Origin: Carboxylicivirga sp964602515
GTDB taxonomy: Bacteria > Bacteroidota > Bacteroidia > Bacteroidales > Marinilabiliaceae
Direction of reading: 5' to 3'
NCBI GenBank assembly: GCA_964602515.1
Contig: CAZRRJ010000010.1
Coordinates: forward strand, 1-64,000
Length of the DNA stretch: 64,000 nucleotides
The notes beneath the pieces were generated by a model that was not told the DNA's origin, did not search any database, and saw only the letters and a program-made list of their open reading frames with translations. Shown one piece after another: positions 53,801 to 63,309 of the stretch. Position 1 is the stretch's first letter, and the number at the start of each line of letters is the position of its first letter. A program made the position numbers and the translations under genes.

Positions 53801-54316
53801 ATGAAAAGTATAAGTATCCCAACAAACGTAAAATACATTTCCAGTATTATTTTAATAAGCTTATTCATAGTTTTATCTATTTCGGCACAAGCTCTTTCAA
53901 CAAATGATACAGAACCATATTTAAAAGTTGAAATATGGATGACATCAATTGAGGAATTTAATAATTCAGAAACAACGCTGGAAATGGAAGAGTGGATGAC
54001 TAATATCAATAGCTTTTGCCCTCAGGACAATGAATCTCAACTAATAGTTGAACAATGGATGACTGACCTGAATCTATTCGTAAATACAGATGAATTACAA
54101 TTAATGATAGAAGGATGGATGACCTCATTAACCGAATTTAATAAAGAAAAATGCAATACACTTTTAATAGCAGAGGAAGCAGAACAGGCTTTACAAATTG
54201 AAAACTGGATGACTTCATTAAATAACTACACTAATATGCCAGCCAATACAATCGAAACTATTAAATCAATAAATTTTGATAATCAAGTGCCTGTATTAAT
54301 AGCGCTGCAGTACTAG
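53801..54316 (+). CDS. Small secreted protein with five 'WMT' repeats
   Basis: This 171-residue exported protein has a signal peptide (about residues 1-28, ending ISAQA). The mature part is nearly all repeat: KVEIWMTSIEEF, EMEEWMTNINSF, IVEQWMTDLNLF, MIEGWMTSLTEF and QIENWMTSLNNY, about 20-40 residues apart. It ends QVPVLIALQY, like the PSILIAL end of its paralogue. The consensus is an acidic E, any residue, WMT, then a hydrophobic residue and an aromatic. The ATG at 53801 is preferred to a TTG 17 codons upstream, which overlaps the shared promoter-like element. A hairpin terminator follows. Confidence 0.78.
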   Translation: MKSISIPTNVKYISSIILISLFIVLSISAQALSTNDTEPYLKVEIWMTSIEEFNNSETTLEMEEWMTNINSFCPQDNESQLIVEQWMTDLNLFVNTDELQLMIEGWMTSLTEFNKEKCNTLLIAEEAEQALQIENWMTSLNNYTNMPANTIETIKSINFDNQVPVLIALQY

Positions 54317-54344
54317 GACTAATTCATGACAATATATATAATAG

Positions 54345-54372
54345 TGCCGACATTTACCCGTCGGCATTTTTT
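54345..54372 (+). terminator. Terminator of WMT-repeat gene 2
   Basis: A 7-bp GC-rich stem (TGCCGAC with GTCGGCA) and an 8-nt loop are followed by six T, 28 nt after the stop codon. Confidence 0.75.
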
Positions 54373-54398
54373 GATACTGTTTCACAAAGTGTGTAAGA

Positions 54399-54627
54399 AA
54401 ATGCAGCCGATTCATTCTTGCCCAGCCACAATCCAAGAACTTCTTTTTCCAGTCTATAAAAAGCCCTACGGCAATAACAGTCTTGTTGGATTACTTTAGA
54501 ATTCACGTACTTTGAATACAATGCCATTCATCTAAACAATTAAATAAACCGGTTCCGGCGGACGGTTCTGCCAGGCAACAATATCGTTTGTTATGGCACT
54601 AATAATTCGTGAGATCGTGGATGTAGA
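54399..54627 (-). pseudogene. Decayed IS256 (Mutator)-type transposase fragment
   Basis: On the minus strand, joined reading frames give STISRIISAITNDIVAWQN, then RPPEPVYLIV, a stop, FKVRE, another stop, and after a frame change KEVLGLWLGKNESAAF. These match in order the IS256-family core around 'TISRIT', 'WQNRPLEPVYPIVYLD', 'KVRE' and 'KEVLGLWLGENESA'. At least two stops and a frameshift show it is dead, and both ends of the gene are missing. No terminal inverted repeats were found. It lies between the WMT-repeat gene and the T9SS operon. Confidence 0.75.
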
Positions 54628-54813
54628 ATATTAAAATCATAGACTTCCAAAATTTAGCACTATTTATGAGATAGTCCTCATTTTCAAAAACGAGCGATTA
54701 TATTTTAACAGCTGTCATCATTTAAGTGAAGTGCCTACATTTACTACAGATAAGCCTGACTAATGGTGTATTGTCTTAACAGCAACATTACTATTTAATC
54801 GTGTAGGTATCAA
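54628..54813. other. Remaining intergenic sequence beyond the transposase relic
   Basis: No supported gene. Some of it may be further eroded transposase sequence, but no family motif could be read. Confidence 0.35.
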
Positions 54814-54838
54814 ATCAGGTATCTTAGAAATGCCTGAT
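54814..54838 (-). terminator. Hairpin overlapping the stop of the last PorP gene
   Basis: On the minus strand ATCAGGCAT and ATACCTGAT form a 9-bp stem with one G-U pair around a 7-nt loop, spanning the stop codon; TTTGAT follows. It could end the T9SS operon, though the T-tract is short. Confidence 0.4.
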
Positions 54839-56062
54839 CGACTCTACTGCTTTTTCCTCACCTTCTTCTACCGTAGTATTCCCTTTTTTCTTCTTCGAAG
54901 GCTTCTTCTCTTTCTTGCTTTTTTTATCTTCTCCAGCCTTTTCAGTCACCCCAACAGGCTTTTCTACTTTTGTCTCTTGTTCTTTATTAACATGCTCTTT
55001 CTCCTCTGTAGCTTCCGGCTTAACTACTTTATCATCCTCTTTTATTTCTTTCTCCCTATTTCGTACAGGGTTCTTACTAACAGGTCTGCTTTTCTTCTTT
55101 TTTATTCCAAAACGCCTGTCCCTATTGCGTTTTAAAAATTCACTGGTTTCGAAAACAACAGACAACTCATGGCTTCCCAACCCCAGGGATGTTGATTTAT
55201 TTGTTGGAAAATCATATGAATAGCAAACGCCTATTTTCTCTGTAACACGAATATTAAATAATGCAGCTACATAATTATTCATCCGATATGAGGTTCCTAC
55301 CCAAAACATATCCTTATACATCAATTGCAAGTTAAGATCAATAACATTGGATACTTGCTGCCGATAACGGAACAAAAAAGATGGCTTTAAATAGAAGTCA
55401 TTACCCATATCGAAAGCATAACCTGATGTAAGGTATATATTCCTGGATTGCTCCAATATTATAGTTTTTTCATCACCAGCTTTTAATTTATTAACAATAA
55501 CATTGGGTGCAGATAATCCTACATAAAAATCAGGCGTAAACAAAAAAGCACCTATACCAAAATCGGGTTTAAAGGCATTCTCAATATTATTAGTAAAACC
55601 GGGGTCGCCATCTTCAATTATATCCAATGCAGATAATCCAATGCTGTAATGGCTTAAACTGGCGTTTAATCCAAGTGAAAGAAACATACGGTGGTTAACC
55701 CTAAGCAGGTAACTGTATACCATATTTAATTCATTTTGCTGAATTGGCCCGTTTTGGTAATGAAGTAAACTTCCACCAATATTAGCCATTCTTTTATTCA
55801 GAGGCGAATGAGCACTTAATAAATAGGTTGAAGGAGCATCTTTAACACCCATCCATTGCTGACGCGATAGTACATCAACACGTAAGGAATTGCGCACACC
55901 CGCATAAGCCGGGTTAATCATTAACTGAGTATTGATGTATTGAGAAGATATAAAATCACTCTGCCCGTTAACCTGTTGTACAGACAACAGACTTGTGAAA
56001 ACAAACAAGCCAAACAATACTCGGGAAAACCCTGATATGTTTTTAGTTTGTAATATAAACAT
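54824..56062 (-). CDS. PorP/SprF family protein with long charged C-terminal tail
   Basis: This 412-residue protein has a signal peptide (about residues 1-33) and the PorP signature FISSQYINTQLMINPAYAG, then SRQQWMGVKDAPST and a barrel-like region to about residue 305. Unlike ordinary PorP/SprF proteins, it then has about 100 residues rich in lysine and glutamate (EEKEHVNKEQETK, KKSKKEKKPSKKKK). The tail is probably disordered and could bind peptidoglycan, surface polysaccharide or another protein. Its start overlaps the end of the 301-residue type B substrate gene by 20 bp, marking that protein as its likely partner. Confidence 0.85.
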   Translation of the reverse strand: MFILQTKNISGFSRVLFGLFVFTSLLSVQQVNGQSDFISSQYINTQLMINPAYAGVRNSLRVDVLSRQQWMGVKDAPSTYLLSAHSPLNKRMANIGGSLLHYQNGPIQQNELNMVYSYLLRVNHRMFLSLGLNASLSHYSIGLSALDIIEDGDPGFTNNIENAFKPDFGIGAFLFTPDFYVGLSAPNVIVNKLKAGDEKTIILEQSRNIYLTSGYAFDMGNDFYLKPSFLFRYRQQVSNVIDLNLQLMYKDMFWVGTSYRMNNYVAALFNIRVTEKIGVCYSYDFPTNKSTSLGLGSHELSVVFETSEFLKRNRDRRFGIKKKKSRPVSKNPVRNREKEIKEDDKVVKPEATEEKEHVNKEQETKVEKPVGVTEKAGEDKKSKKEKKPSKKKKGNTTVEEGEEKAVESIRHF

Positions 56063-56948
56063 AGCCTGTTACTCTCTTACTAATTCCTTGTATTTTAAAA
56101 CAATAATAATACGTGCCTGCCGGAACAACTCTACCATTATTACGCCCCTTATTACCAACACCATTCCAATCATTAGAATAGTTTTCTGATTGAAAAACAA
56201 GACTTCCCCATGAGTCTATTACTGATAAGCTCATCTGTTCATAAGCTGAAAAGTCGGGAACATAAAAGGTGTCATTAATGTCATCACCATTAGGAGAGAA
56301 ACCTTGTGGTATAAAAAAACCTATACTTTCTCCACGCTGTACTTCAATGAATACATATGCCTCGCTACAGTCATTATTTATATCGCAAATAGTGTACTTT
56401 AGCGAATCTTTCCCAATAAAACGACGATCGAAACTCAGCACCAGCTTATTTTCTGCTGTGAGTTCATACTCCCCTCGTGCTAAATCATTCAAAAAGGTAA
56501 CTGTTACCGGGCCATCTCCCTCAATAATATCATTCTCAATAAAATCGTATTCTTCCGAACTTCCATGATAATAAGTAAGGGTATCATTTACAGCTTTAGG
56601 TTTATAATCAACATCTTGTACTTTAACATATACATCTGCTTTATCACAACTCCCATCAACATTACACACCTCATAAGTAAAAACATCTTCTCCTTCAAAA
56701 GAATAATCAGGAATATACAGAATCTGATTATCTTCCTGAATTATGGCTTGTCCATTCCCCGGTTCTTCTGTAATTACCAATTTAGAAACTCCTCTATCAA
56801 GTCCAATATCATTATTTAATACAGGGAGCTTAACTTCTACATTTTCCTTGGTTGAAATGAAATCTTCATACGCATATACCTGATCCTGAGCAAGTGCTGT
56901 CAAAACCATACAAAAAAACAAGGCTATTGTCAAAGTGAAAAAGCGCAT
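56043..56948 (-). CDS. Small T9SS type B substrate with two Ig-like domains
   Basis: This 301-residue secreted protein has a signal peptide (ending ALAQ, about residue 21), two 'tandem big' Ig-like domains (about 25-112 with LPVLNNDIG, and about 113-205 with KAVNDTLTYYHG) and a type B T9SS C-terminal domain (about 210-301: FSPNGDDINDTFYV, WNGVGN, GTYYYCFKIQG). It is far smaller than the other type B proteins here and could be a minimal anchor or cap. PorP-like genes lie both upstream and downstream, so the partner is ambiguous. Confidence 0.85.
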   Translation of the reverse strand: MRFFTLTIALFFCMVLTALAQDQVYAYEDFISTKENVEVKLPVLNNDIGLDRGVSKLVITEEPGNGQAIIQEDNQILYIPDYSFEGEDVFTYEVCNVDGSCDKADVYVKVQDVDYKPKAVNDTLTYYHGSSEEYDFIENDIIEGDGPVTVTFLNDLARGEYELTAENKLVLSFDRRFIGKDSLKYTICDINNDCSEAYVFIEVQRGESIGFFIPQGFSPNGDDINDTFYVPDFSAYEQMSLSVIDSWGSLVFQSENYSNDWNGVGNKGRNNGRVVPAGTYYYCFKIQGISKRVTGYVYITN

Positions 56949-57022
56949 GCAAGTTTAATCTTATAGTATTAAAGTCACTCAAAAATAACATTAATAAGGT
57001 TATTAACAATACTTACAACTAC

Positions 57023-58039
57023 CTACATTTTCAAGTGAAGCTTTTTAACTGCTTTATTGCGATTATTTCTTTGACGTTCTGAACATGGTATAGAACCCTT
57101 TGATTTATCTCTGCAAATTCGATATTTACATACGATCTGGTAGGCACTACCATAATCGAGCTGTGCACCTGTTAAACCCAGTTTATATTCAAGACCAACA
57201 ATAATATTATTAATCTGTACCCCTGCTGCTGTAACAAGACCAAGACTTTTTCCAAAATTATGATCCATATTGCGCTGGTAGCTCATCAGCCCCCAAAATG
57301 ACAAATTTGGATCAGGTGTTGGAAAATAGCCCCTGACACTCATATCCAGTTTACTATCCAACAACATATTGCGACGATACATAATATTAGGTTCCAAATA
57401 GATATCTCTATCTGCAAGTTTATATGTTGTTCCGGCATGAACATGAACATCAGAAGTTAAACCTGGCTCATTATCATCAAGATACATTGGATTATTTTGT
57501 GGTAATAAATTAGTTACTGAAAAGCCAATGTAATAATCATTGTACTTAAACAAAAAACCTGCATTAGCATTAAATCCCCAGCCACTTTCCTTGGAACCAT
57601 TTAATACCGGATCCAGAACTGCTCCTTCTGATAATTGCGTTTGATCAACAGAACTCTGTTCTGCATTTAATGACATACCAAATGTTAATGACGAAACACG
57701 CTTTCGCTTTTTTGAAAACATAATCTCGTATGATAAGGAAGTCTGCAAGCCAAGTTCACTATAGTAGCCATTCCTGTCGTTATAAAAATAAGATCCCAAT
57801 CCCAGACTTTCTGTTACCGGTCCCTGATAACTCAATACTTGTGTTGAAGGCGCATCATCATATCCCAACCACTGCTTTTGGTAATATCCACTAAACTCAT
57901 GACAACCTTTATAGAATCCTGCTCCGGCAGGATTCATTAAGTACATGTCGTACATGTACTGATTGGTTATATAGTACTTCTGAGCGAACATGTATGAAAC
58001 TATAAACGCCACACCAATTGTAAGTATTAGCTTCTTCAT
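57023..58039 (-). CDS. PorP/SprF family T9SS-associated membrane protein
   Basis: This 338-residue protein has a signal peptide (about residues 1-19), the family pattern NQYMYDMYLMNPAGAGFY and QKQWLGYDDAPSTQ, and a beta-barrel-like rest. A short basic, cysteine-containing tail (CRDKSKGSIPCSERQRNN) ends the protein. It starts 8 bp after the 1530-residue type B substrate, in the same substrate-then-PorP order as at 48 kb, so it probably serves that substrate. Confidence 0.88.
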   Translation of the reverse strand: MKKLILTIGVAFIVSYMFAQKYYITNQYMYDMYLMNPAGAGFYKGCHEFSGYYQKQWLGYDDAPSTQVLSYQGPVTESLGLGSYFYNDRNGYYSELGLQTSLSYEIMFSKKRKRVSSLTFGMSLNAEQSSVDQTQLSEGAVLDPVLNGSKESGWGFNANAGFLFKYNDYYIGFSVTNLLPQNNPMYLDDNEPGLTSDVHVHAGTTYKLADRDIYLEPNIMYRRNMLLDSKLDMSVRGYFPTPDPNLSFWGLMSYQRNMDHNFGKSLGLVTAAGVQINNIIVGLEYKLGLTGAQLDYGSAYQIVCKYRICRDKSKGSIPCSERQRNNRNKAVKKLHLKM

Positions 58040-58047
58040 TTATTCGT

Positions 58048-61000
58048 TTATCTCTTCAAAGTTAAATGGCCTTTTAAAAACTTTTCAATAGGCAATACTT
58101 CAATAACATACCAATATGCATCTGAAGGAACTGGTTTTCCAAGATACTCACCATTCCAACCGGGCTCTGACGCTTTATATTCGATTAGTAGTTTACCAAA
58201 CCGGTCATAAATTCTAATGATCGAATCAGGAAATTTTTCCATTCCATCTATCTCCCATCTGTCATTAAAGCCATCATTGTTAGGTGTAATAAAATTCGGA
58301 ATATCAATGTCGATAACTGTATTTAAAATAATCGTATCTGAAGCCGAACATGTATTTATATCTTCTACCTGTAAAATATATGTTCCATTCTCAAGTTTTT
58401 TAAATACATTTTCACCTTGCCATTCACCCTCGTTTATAGCATAAATGTATGGTTCTGTACCTCCTTCTGGGAATATGACAACCTGCCCGTATATACTTGT
58501 GTCTAACCTAGCAATTACCGGCGTTTCATTAAAGGTTACATTAGTAGTATCCTGCAACCAAAAACAGCCATCCAGTACACTGACCCAATACTCACCCGAC
58601 TCACGAACCGTATATGTCGATTGCATACTACCATCAAACCAGCGATACCCAAGGTAGTCTTCTCCTGCATCAAGTATGATCGAATCTCCTTCACAAACCT
58701 CCGCATCAGGAGATAATTCATATTCTGGTGCTGGAAGATCCTTTACCATTCTGGAATCAAATCCCCAACAATTATTACCATCTCTTACTTTTACAAAATT
58801 AACTGTATCTGCAAAATTAGCAATTATTGACCTTTCATTAGAGCCATTATGCCACTCATAATAATCAAAACCATCTGGTGCAACTAATTGCAGAAAATCA
58901 ACAGGACAAATAAAGGCATCATCACCAATATCAACCCTTGGTGCGTCATACCATTTAACATGAGCTGTTGCTTTTCCAACACAACCTTTGGGGCTGGTTG
59001 CTTCAAGAGTGTAGGTACCATTCTTTACGGTAATATCTTGTGTAGTCTCTCCTGTTGACCATTTAAAATTTGATAACCCGGCAGGTGCACTCAATACAAC
59101 TTCTGTTCCCGGACATTCTTCATAATCATCAAGTGTAAATTTTGGAAGTGCATTTACAATTACATCGACCTCATCCTGTGACCAACATCCATCAGCATTA
59201 GCCACTTCAACAGTGTAGGTACTACTTGTACTAACAAGCAAAGATGATGTATTAAGATTGTTATCTCCATTCCAGCGATAAGTCGTAAAAGTAGGGTCAG
59301 CCCGAAGTACCAAGGAGTCTCCTTCACACATCTCACGATCAGGCCCTAAATCAACTTTTGGTATAGGTAGTGATTTTATCACTACTGTATCTGCATTTTC
59401 ACAGCCATTTACATCATTAATTCGCAAACGGTACGAACCATCTTCAGCCGTTACCCAATCAGCACCACTTACCAGTAAATTATCACCTCCTGCTGTTAAC
59501 TTATACCATTCATAAGCTATTGTATTGGCAACTGGATTTGACAAGGTTACTGTAACATTTTCACAAGTCTCTGTTAATTTAGGTAAATTTATAACAGTTT
59601 TATTAAACTGACCTACACTAATAGTATCAGCTGTAGAACACCCTCTGGTATCATATGCTATTACTGAATAATCACCGGCCATATTAATTTTTAACTCCGC
59701 TGTAGTCCAGTCCGATTGCATTTGCCCGCTACTCCATATCAAATAATCAAAGTCCCCACTACCAGGGCTAGCTCCTTTGCTGAATGAGTTCACTTCAATA
59801 ACACCAGTTACTTCAGGACAAATACTTCCCAGAGCCGATAATACCACTAATGGATTATCATATTTATTCACCACAACATTATCCGTTTTTGTACACCCAC
59901 CAAACACAGCTACTACCTGATAATTACCTGGTTGAGCCACTTTAATACTAGAACTATTTTCAAATGGTATTACAGTTCCATTCAAATACCATTCATATGT
60001 ACTATACCCCTCAGATGTTGTTATTTTTATCGTATCTCCATCACACAAATTCTCGCTAAGATTGAGAACTGGGTCAGCAGTTTCATGAAAGATAATATTT
60101 ACATCATCTGCCACTTCACAACCATTTAAATCAATTGCTGACACATAGTAATCTCCGCTATTAACTGCCAAAGAGTTCTCTATTTTATATTCATATTCAG
60201 GTGTTGGTGTAGGCAAATCAACAATTGTTGTTGTTCCTTGCTGTTTAAACTTCCATGTAAAGTTTGAATATGAACTTGCCTGATCTATTTGTAAAGTAAT
60301 CCCGGCACACTCTTCCTTATCAGGCCCTAAATCAAATTTCGCCGGTGGTAAATAACCAAAGCTAAAATTATCCCTGTCCTTACATCCATACTGATCTGTT
60401 ATCTCCAGCCAGTAATCACCTACCGCATTTACTCCTAAAGATGCTCCTGTTGAGTTGTCTGACCATAAATAGCTATATCCAGCTCCTGTTAATGGTGCAT
60501 TAACAATAGTAGTAGCTGCAATACATCCTAGCTGATCCTGAACATCAAAAGTTGGCAATGCACGAACTGTTACATTAAAATTCTTCGTCACCGGACACCC
60601 CTCGGCTCCCCATACTGTAAGTGTATACACACCAGAATGGGCTGGTTCAAAATAGTTCTGTGTTAAATCTGTATTTAATACTGTGCCATTGTACTTCCAT
60701 TCAAATTTTTCAATATTCGTATCATCAGCAATAATTCTACCTCCTCTACAAACCTCCTTTTTATTTAATACAATAACTGGCAATGGATGAGTTGAAATTA
60801 CCTTCGAATCAGTATTTGAACAATTAGATTCATCTGTTACTGTTAATGAAATAGTACTGGTTTGACCTGCTACAAGTGCTAATGAAGTTTCATTTGACGT
60901 TGTACCATCTGACCATAAGTAATCTCCTAGCCCACTTTCCACTCCAACAGTAATAATTTCATCCGGACAGATAATTGTATCAGGCCCCAAGTCAAATTCC

Positions 61001-62640
61001 GGCATTTTAAATTCAACATCTATCGTATCTATTAACACACAGCCTCCAAAATTTACTTCTGAAGCAACCCAATATTTACCTGACTGAGTAATAGCATATT
61101 GTGCATCTGTTGACTGAACAACATTACCCGTATGTTCTGAAAACCAGTTATAACTTTTCATTGGTTCAGATGTACTTAGCACAACTACACTCCCTTGACA
61201 TTCTTGCGTAGGGCCTTCAATCCTTAATTCTCCATAGGAAGAAAAATAACCATAACTGGTACTTCCCTGATTTTCATCAAGGATACTCATATGGAATAAT
61301 CCATCGTTATTAGCAATAGTATACGGCACACTCGTTGTTATACTTAATGATACAACAGCTGTATACCAGGTGTCATCAGAGGAACCACCATCAGTTCCTT
61401 TAACTTTAGTCCACGGTATACTATTTAAGTCAGAATAAGAGTTACCATTTTGATCAAATATAACGCCACTCAAATTAGTAAGTGTATTACCTGCCTGATC
61501 TTTAAACACAAAAGAACGAATACTTTTCCCTTGTGTCATAAGTTGTGCATAAAACTTTTTAGTAAATGAACGAACAAAACTAACCGTTTGTGACCCCGTA
61601 CAATTCACACTAGGCAAAACAGCACTACCAATTTCATTACCTGAAGTATTCCAAAAACTTGCCAACTGGTATGCAACTACGGGACGATTGGAACTTATAT
61701 AAATAGCATTGTCTGTAATATCTAAGTCAATTTGTTCTCCTTTTTTATATGGCCCTTTAACTAAAGTAGCATCATTATTTACTGTAATAAACGTATTGTC
61801 CTGAGTTGCCAGAACAAACACCTTATTGATAGTTCTGGTATCTGTGCTTGTATTGATACCTATATATTCAGTACCGATCAATGAGGTTGGAATTAACTGG
61901 TCACCTATCAAATCATACGGGCCCGCATGATTGCCATACAAGTTATATTCTTCCCAAACACTATCATCACTAATCGTTACTGCAATATACTTATCTGAAC
62001 TAAGATATGTTCCGGCCAATGAAGATTTACGATTAGTATCATTCCTGTTTTCAAGGCAAAATGTTTGTCCCTTATTAAGAATAATGGTAAATGGTACATT
62101 GGCTTTGTGTCCAACAATATCTGCTGTTGGAATGATTATCACGGTTGTTTTATCTTCTGTGGCAACAATATCAACTTTTTCTGTTGCTTTTGGGTTTAAT
62201 GGCTTATTTCTGTATAAGTTTTGCGAGGGAACATAAAATTCTCTTCCAAGTGCATTGGGCCCTTTTAGTGTAAATTTATCAGGGTTTACACCATTAGCAA
62301 CTTCATAATAAGCCGTTATTTTCTGATCTGATAAAATCTGAATTCCTTTATTATTAACCCTGTTAGAAGGAATATTTTCTACAATATTTTTATTAAGAAT
62401 AAAATTCTTTTGTGTAAAGGCAGGAATATTTATGGTACCCAAAATTTTTCCGCTACCGGGCATACTTACCCTTACATTTGCAGCATTATCCAGGGCAGTT
62501 ATCCTAAACATAATTGGTTCATCACCATGACCAGATGTTATATCCGGAGCTACAAACCAAAATTCTTTTCCAACTTGTGCTATAGAGCTAAATGAAAATA
62601 CAAATAAACAAATACAGAAAACCAACACTTTTTTCCGCAT
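58048..62640 (-). CDS. Giant T9SS type B substrate with IgGFc-binding-like N-terminus
   Basis: This 1530-residue secreted protein has a signal peptide (about residues 1-21) and an IgGFc-binding-like N-terminal region (about 22-455, GKEFWFVAPD, LGREFYVPSQN, QLIPTSLIGTEYIG). At least ten Ig/PKD-like domains follow (about 475-1440), each with a recurring pattern such as LGPD, C, YLWSDGTT or FKWSTGETT. The end is a type B C-terminal domain (ITPNNDGFNDRWEI, WNGEYLG, DAYWYVIEV). Repeated cysteines suggest disulfide-stabilised domains. It heads a four-gene operon with two PorP proteins. It is probably a surface adhesin or matrix protein; actual antibody binding is not implied. Confidence 0.85.
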   Translation of the reverse strand: MRKKVLVFCICLFVFSFSSIAQVGKEFWFVAPDITSGHGDEPIMFRITALDNAANVRVSMPGSGKILGTINIPAFTQKNFILNKNIVENIPSNRVNNKGIQILSDQKITAYYEVANGVNPDKFTLKGPNALGREFYVPSQNLYRNKPLNPKATEKVDIVATEDKTTVIIIPTADIVGHKANVPFTIILNKGQTFCLENRNDTNRKSSLAGTYLSSDKYIAVTISDDSVWEEYNLYGNHAGPYDLIGDQLIPTSLIGTEYIGINTSTDTRTINKVFVLATQDNTFITVNNDATLVKGPYKKGEQIDLDITDNAIYISSNRPVVAYQLASFWNTSGNEIGSAVLPSVNCTGSQTVSFVRSFTKKFYAQLMTQGKSIRSFVFKDQAGNTLTNLSGVIFDQNGNSYSDLNSIPWTKVKGTDGGSSDDTWYTAVVSLSITTSVPYTIANNDGLFHMSILDENQGSTSYGYFSSYGELRIEGPTQECQGSVVVLSTSEPMKSYNWFSEHTGNVVQSTDAQYAITQSGKYWVASEVNFGGCVLIDTIDVEFKMPEFDLGPDTIICPDEIITVGVESGLGDYLWSDGTTSNETSLALVAGQTSTISLTVTDESNCSNTDSKVISTHPLPVIVLNKKEVCRGGRIIADDTNIEKFEWKYNGTVLNTDLTQNYFEPAHSGVYTLTVWGAEGCPVTKNFNVTVRALPTFDVQDQLGCIAATTIVNAPLTGAGYSYLWSDNSTGASLGVNAVGDYWLEITDQYGCKDRDNFSFGYLPPAKFDLGPDKEECAGITLQIDQASSYSNFTWKFKQQGTTTIVDLPTPTPEYEYKIENSLAVNSGDYYVSAIDLNGCEVADDVNIIFHETADPVLNLSENLCDGDTIKITTSEGYSTYEWYLNGTVIPFENSSSIKVAQPGNYQVVAVFGGCTKTDNVVVNKYDNPLVVLSALGSICPEVTGVIEVNSFSKGASPGSGDFDYLIWSSGQMQSDWTTAELKINMAGDYSVIAYDTRGCSTADTISVGQFNKTVINLPKLTETCENVTVTLSNPVANTIAYEWYKLTAGGDNLLVSGADWVTAEDGSYRLRINDVNGCENADTVVIKSLPIPKVDLGPDREMCEGDSLVLRADPTFTTYRWNGDNNLNTSSLLVSTSSTYTVEVANADGCWSQDEVDVIVNALPKFTLDDYEECPGTEVVLSAPAGLSNFKWSTGETTQDITVKNGTYTLEATSPKGCVGKATAHVKWYDAPRVDIGDDAFICPVDFLQLVAPDGFDYYEWHNGSNERSIIANFADTVNFVKVRDGNNCWGFDSRMVKDLPAPEYELSPDAEVCEGDSIILDAGEDYLGYRWFDGSMQSTYTVRESGEYWVSVLDGCFWLQDTTNVTFNETPVIARLDTSIYGQVVIFPEGGTEPYIYAINEGEWQGENVFKKLENGTYILQVEDINTCSASDTIILNTVIDIDIPNFITPNNDGFNDRWEIDGMEKFPDSIIRIYDRFGKLLIEYKASEPGWNGEYLGKPVPSDAYWYVIEVLPIEKFLKGHLTLKR

Positions 62641-63309
62641 AATATCAAATATTTAAGGTCAAAAAAAATCGTATACCTACAAAAGTAGATACACAAAAAT
62701 AAAGTAATAATTATCACTTCACCCAACCCCTTCTAAAGAATAGCTTATTTTGTATGAATAACTCCCCCTAAGAGCTAAAAGATTATTTTGCCGTCCAAAC
62801 CCTACTATAAGCGTTTAATTATACTTGTAAAGAAAATAGAAAGTTTCAACATTCTGCAATTATTTAACTAAATTTTATCCAAAGCATTGAGTATCTATAG
62901 TATTAAATGCTTATAGAAAATTTGTTGCCCTTGTATAATTCTATAAAAAATAGCTTGTTCTGTTTTTCATCATTCTAAAAAATATTACTTTAGCTATTCA
63001 ACCAAACCATGATGCGCTTAATATCATCTCACTACAACACATTAAATAAAACCGGCAAAGGTCTTTACGAGTGCTGGATAAATTGAAGCTGTGTTTCACT
63101 ATTGTCTAATTAGAATTTGATGCCAACTGGTGCTATTATCTATAGCTTCACTATATAAGAAAGCAATGTACCTTACACGGACAGATAAATTTAATGATGT
63201 TAATACAATTAGTATTTAGTCTGATAAACGCTTTTGTATTCGACCAAACAATTTATAAACTTATTAATACAATCAAACGGATTATCAACAAATATATAAA
63301 TTAAACCAC
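62641..63309. other. Divergent intergenic region before the peptidase S37 gene
   Basis: No gene was recognised in about 670 bp. A candidate -7 box for the T9SS operon (TACTTTTG on the minus strand, 62680-62687) lies 40 bp before its first ATG. No strong hairpin or tRNA was seen. Confidence 0.4.
62680..62687 (-). promoter_or_regulatory. Candidate -7 box of the second T9SS operon
   Basis: TACTTTTG on the minus strand matches TAnnTTTG, 40 bp before the ATG of the giant substrate. No -33 TTTG was found at 19-21 bp. Confidence 0.4.
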
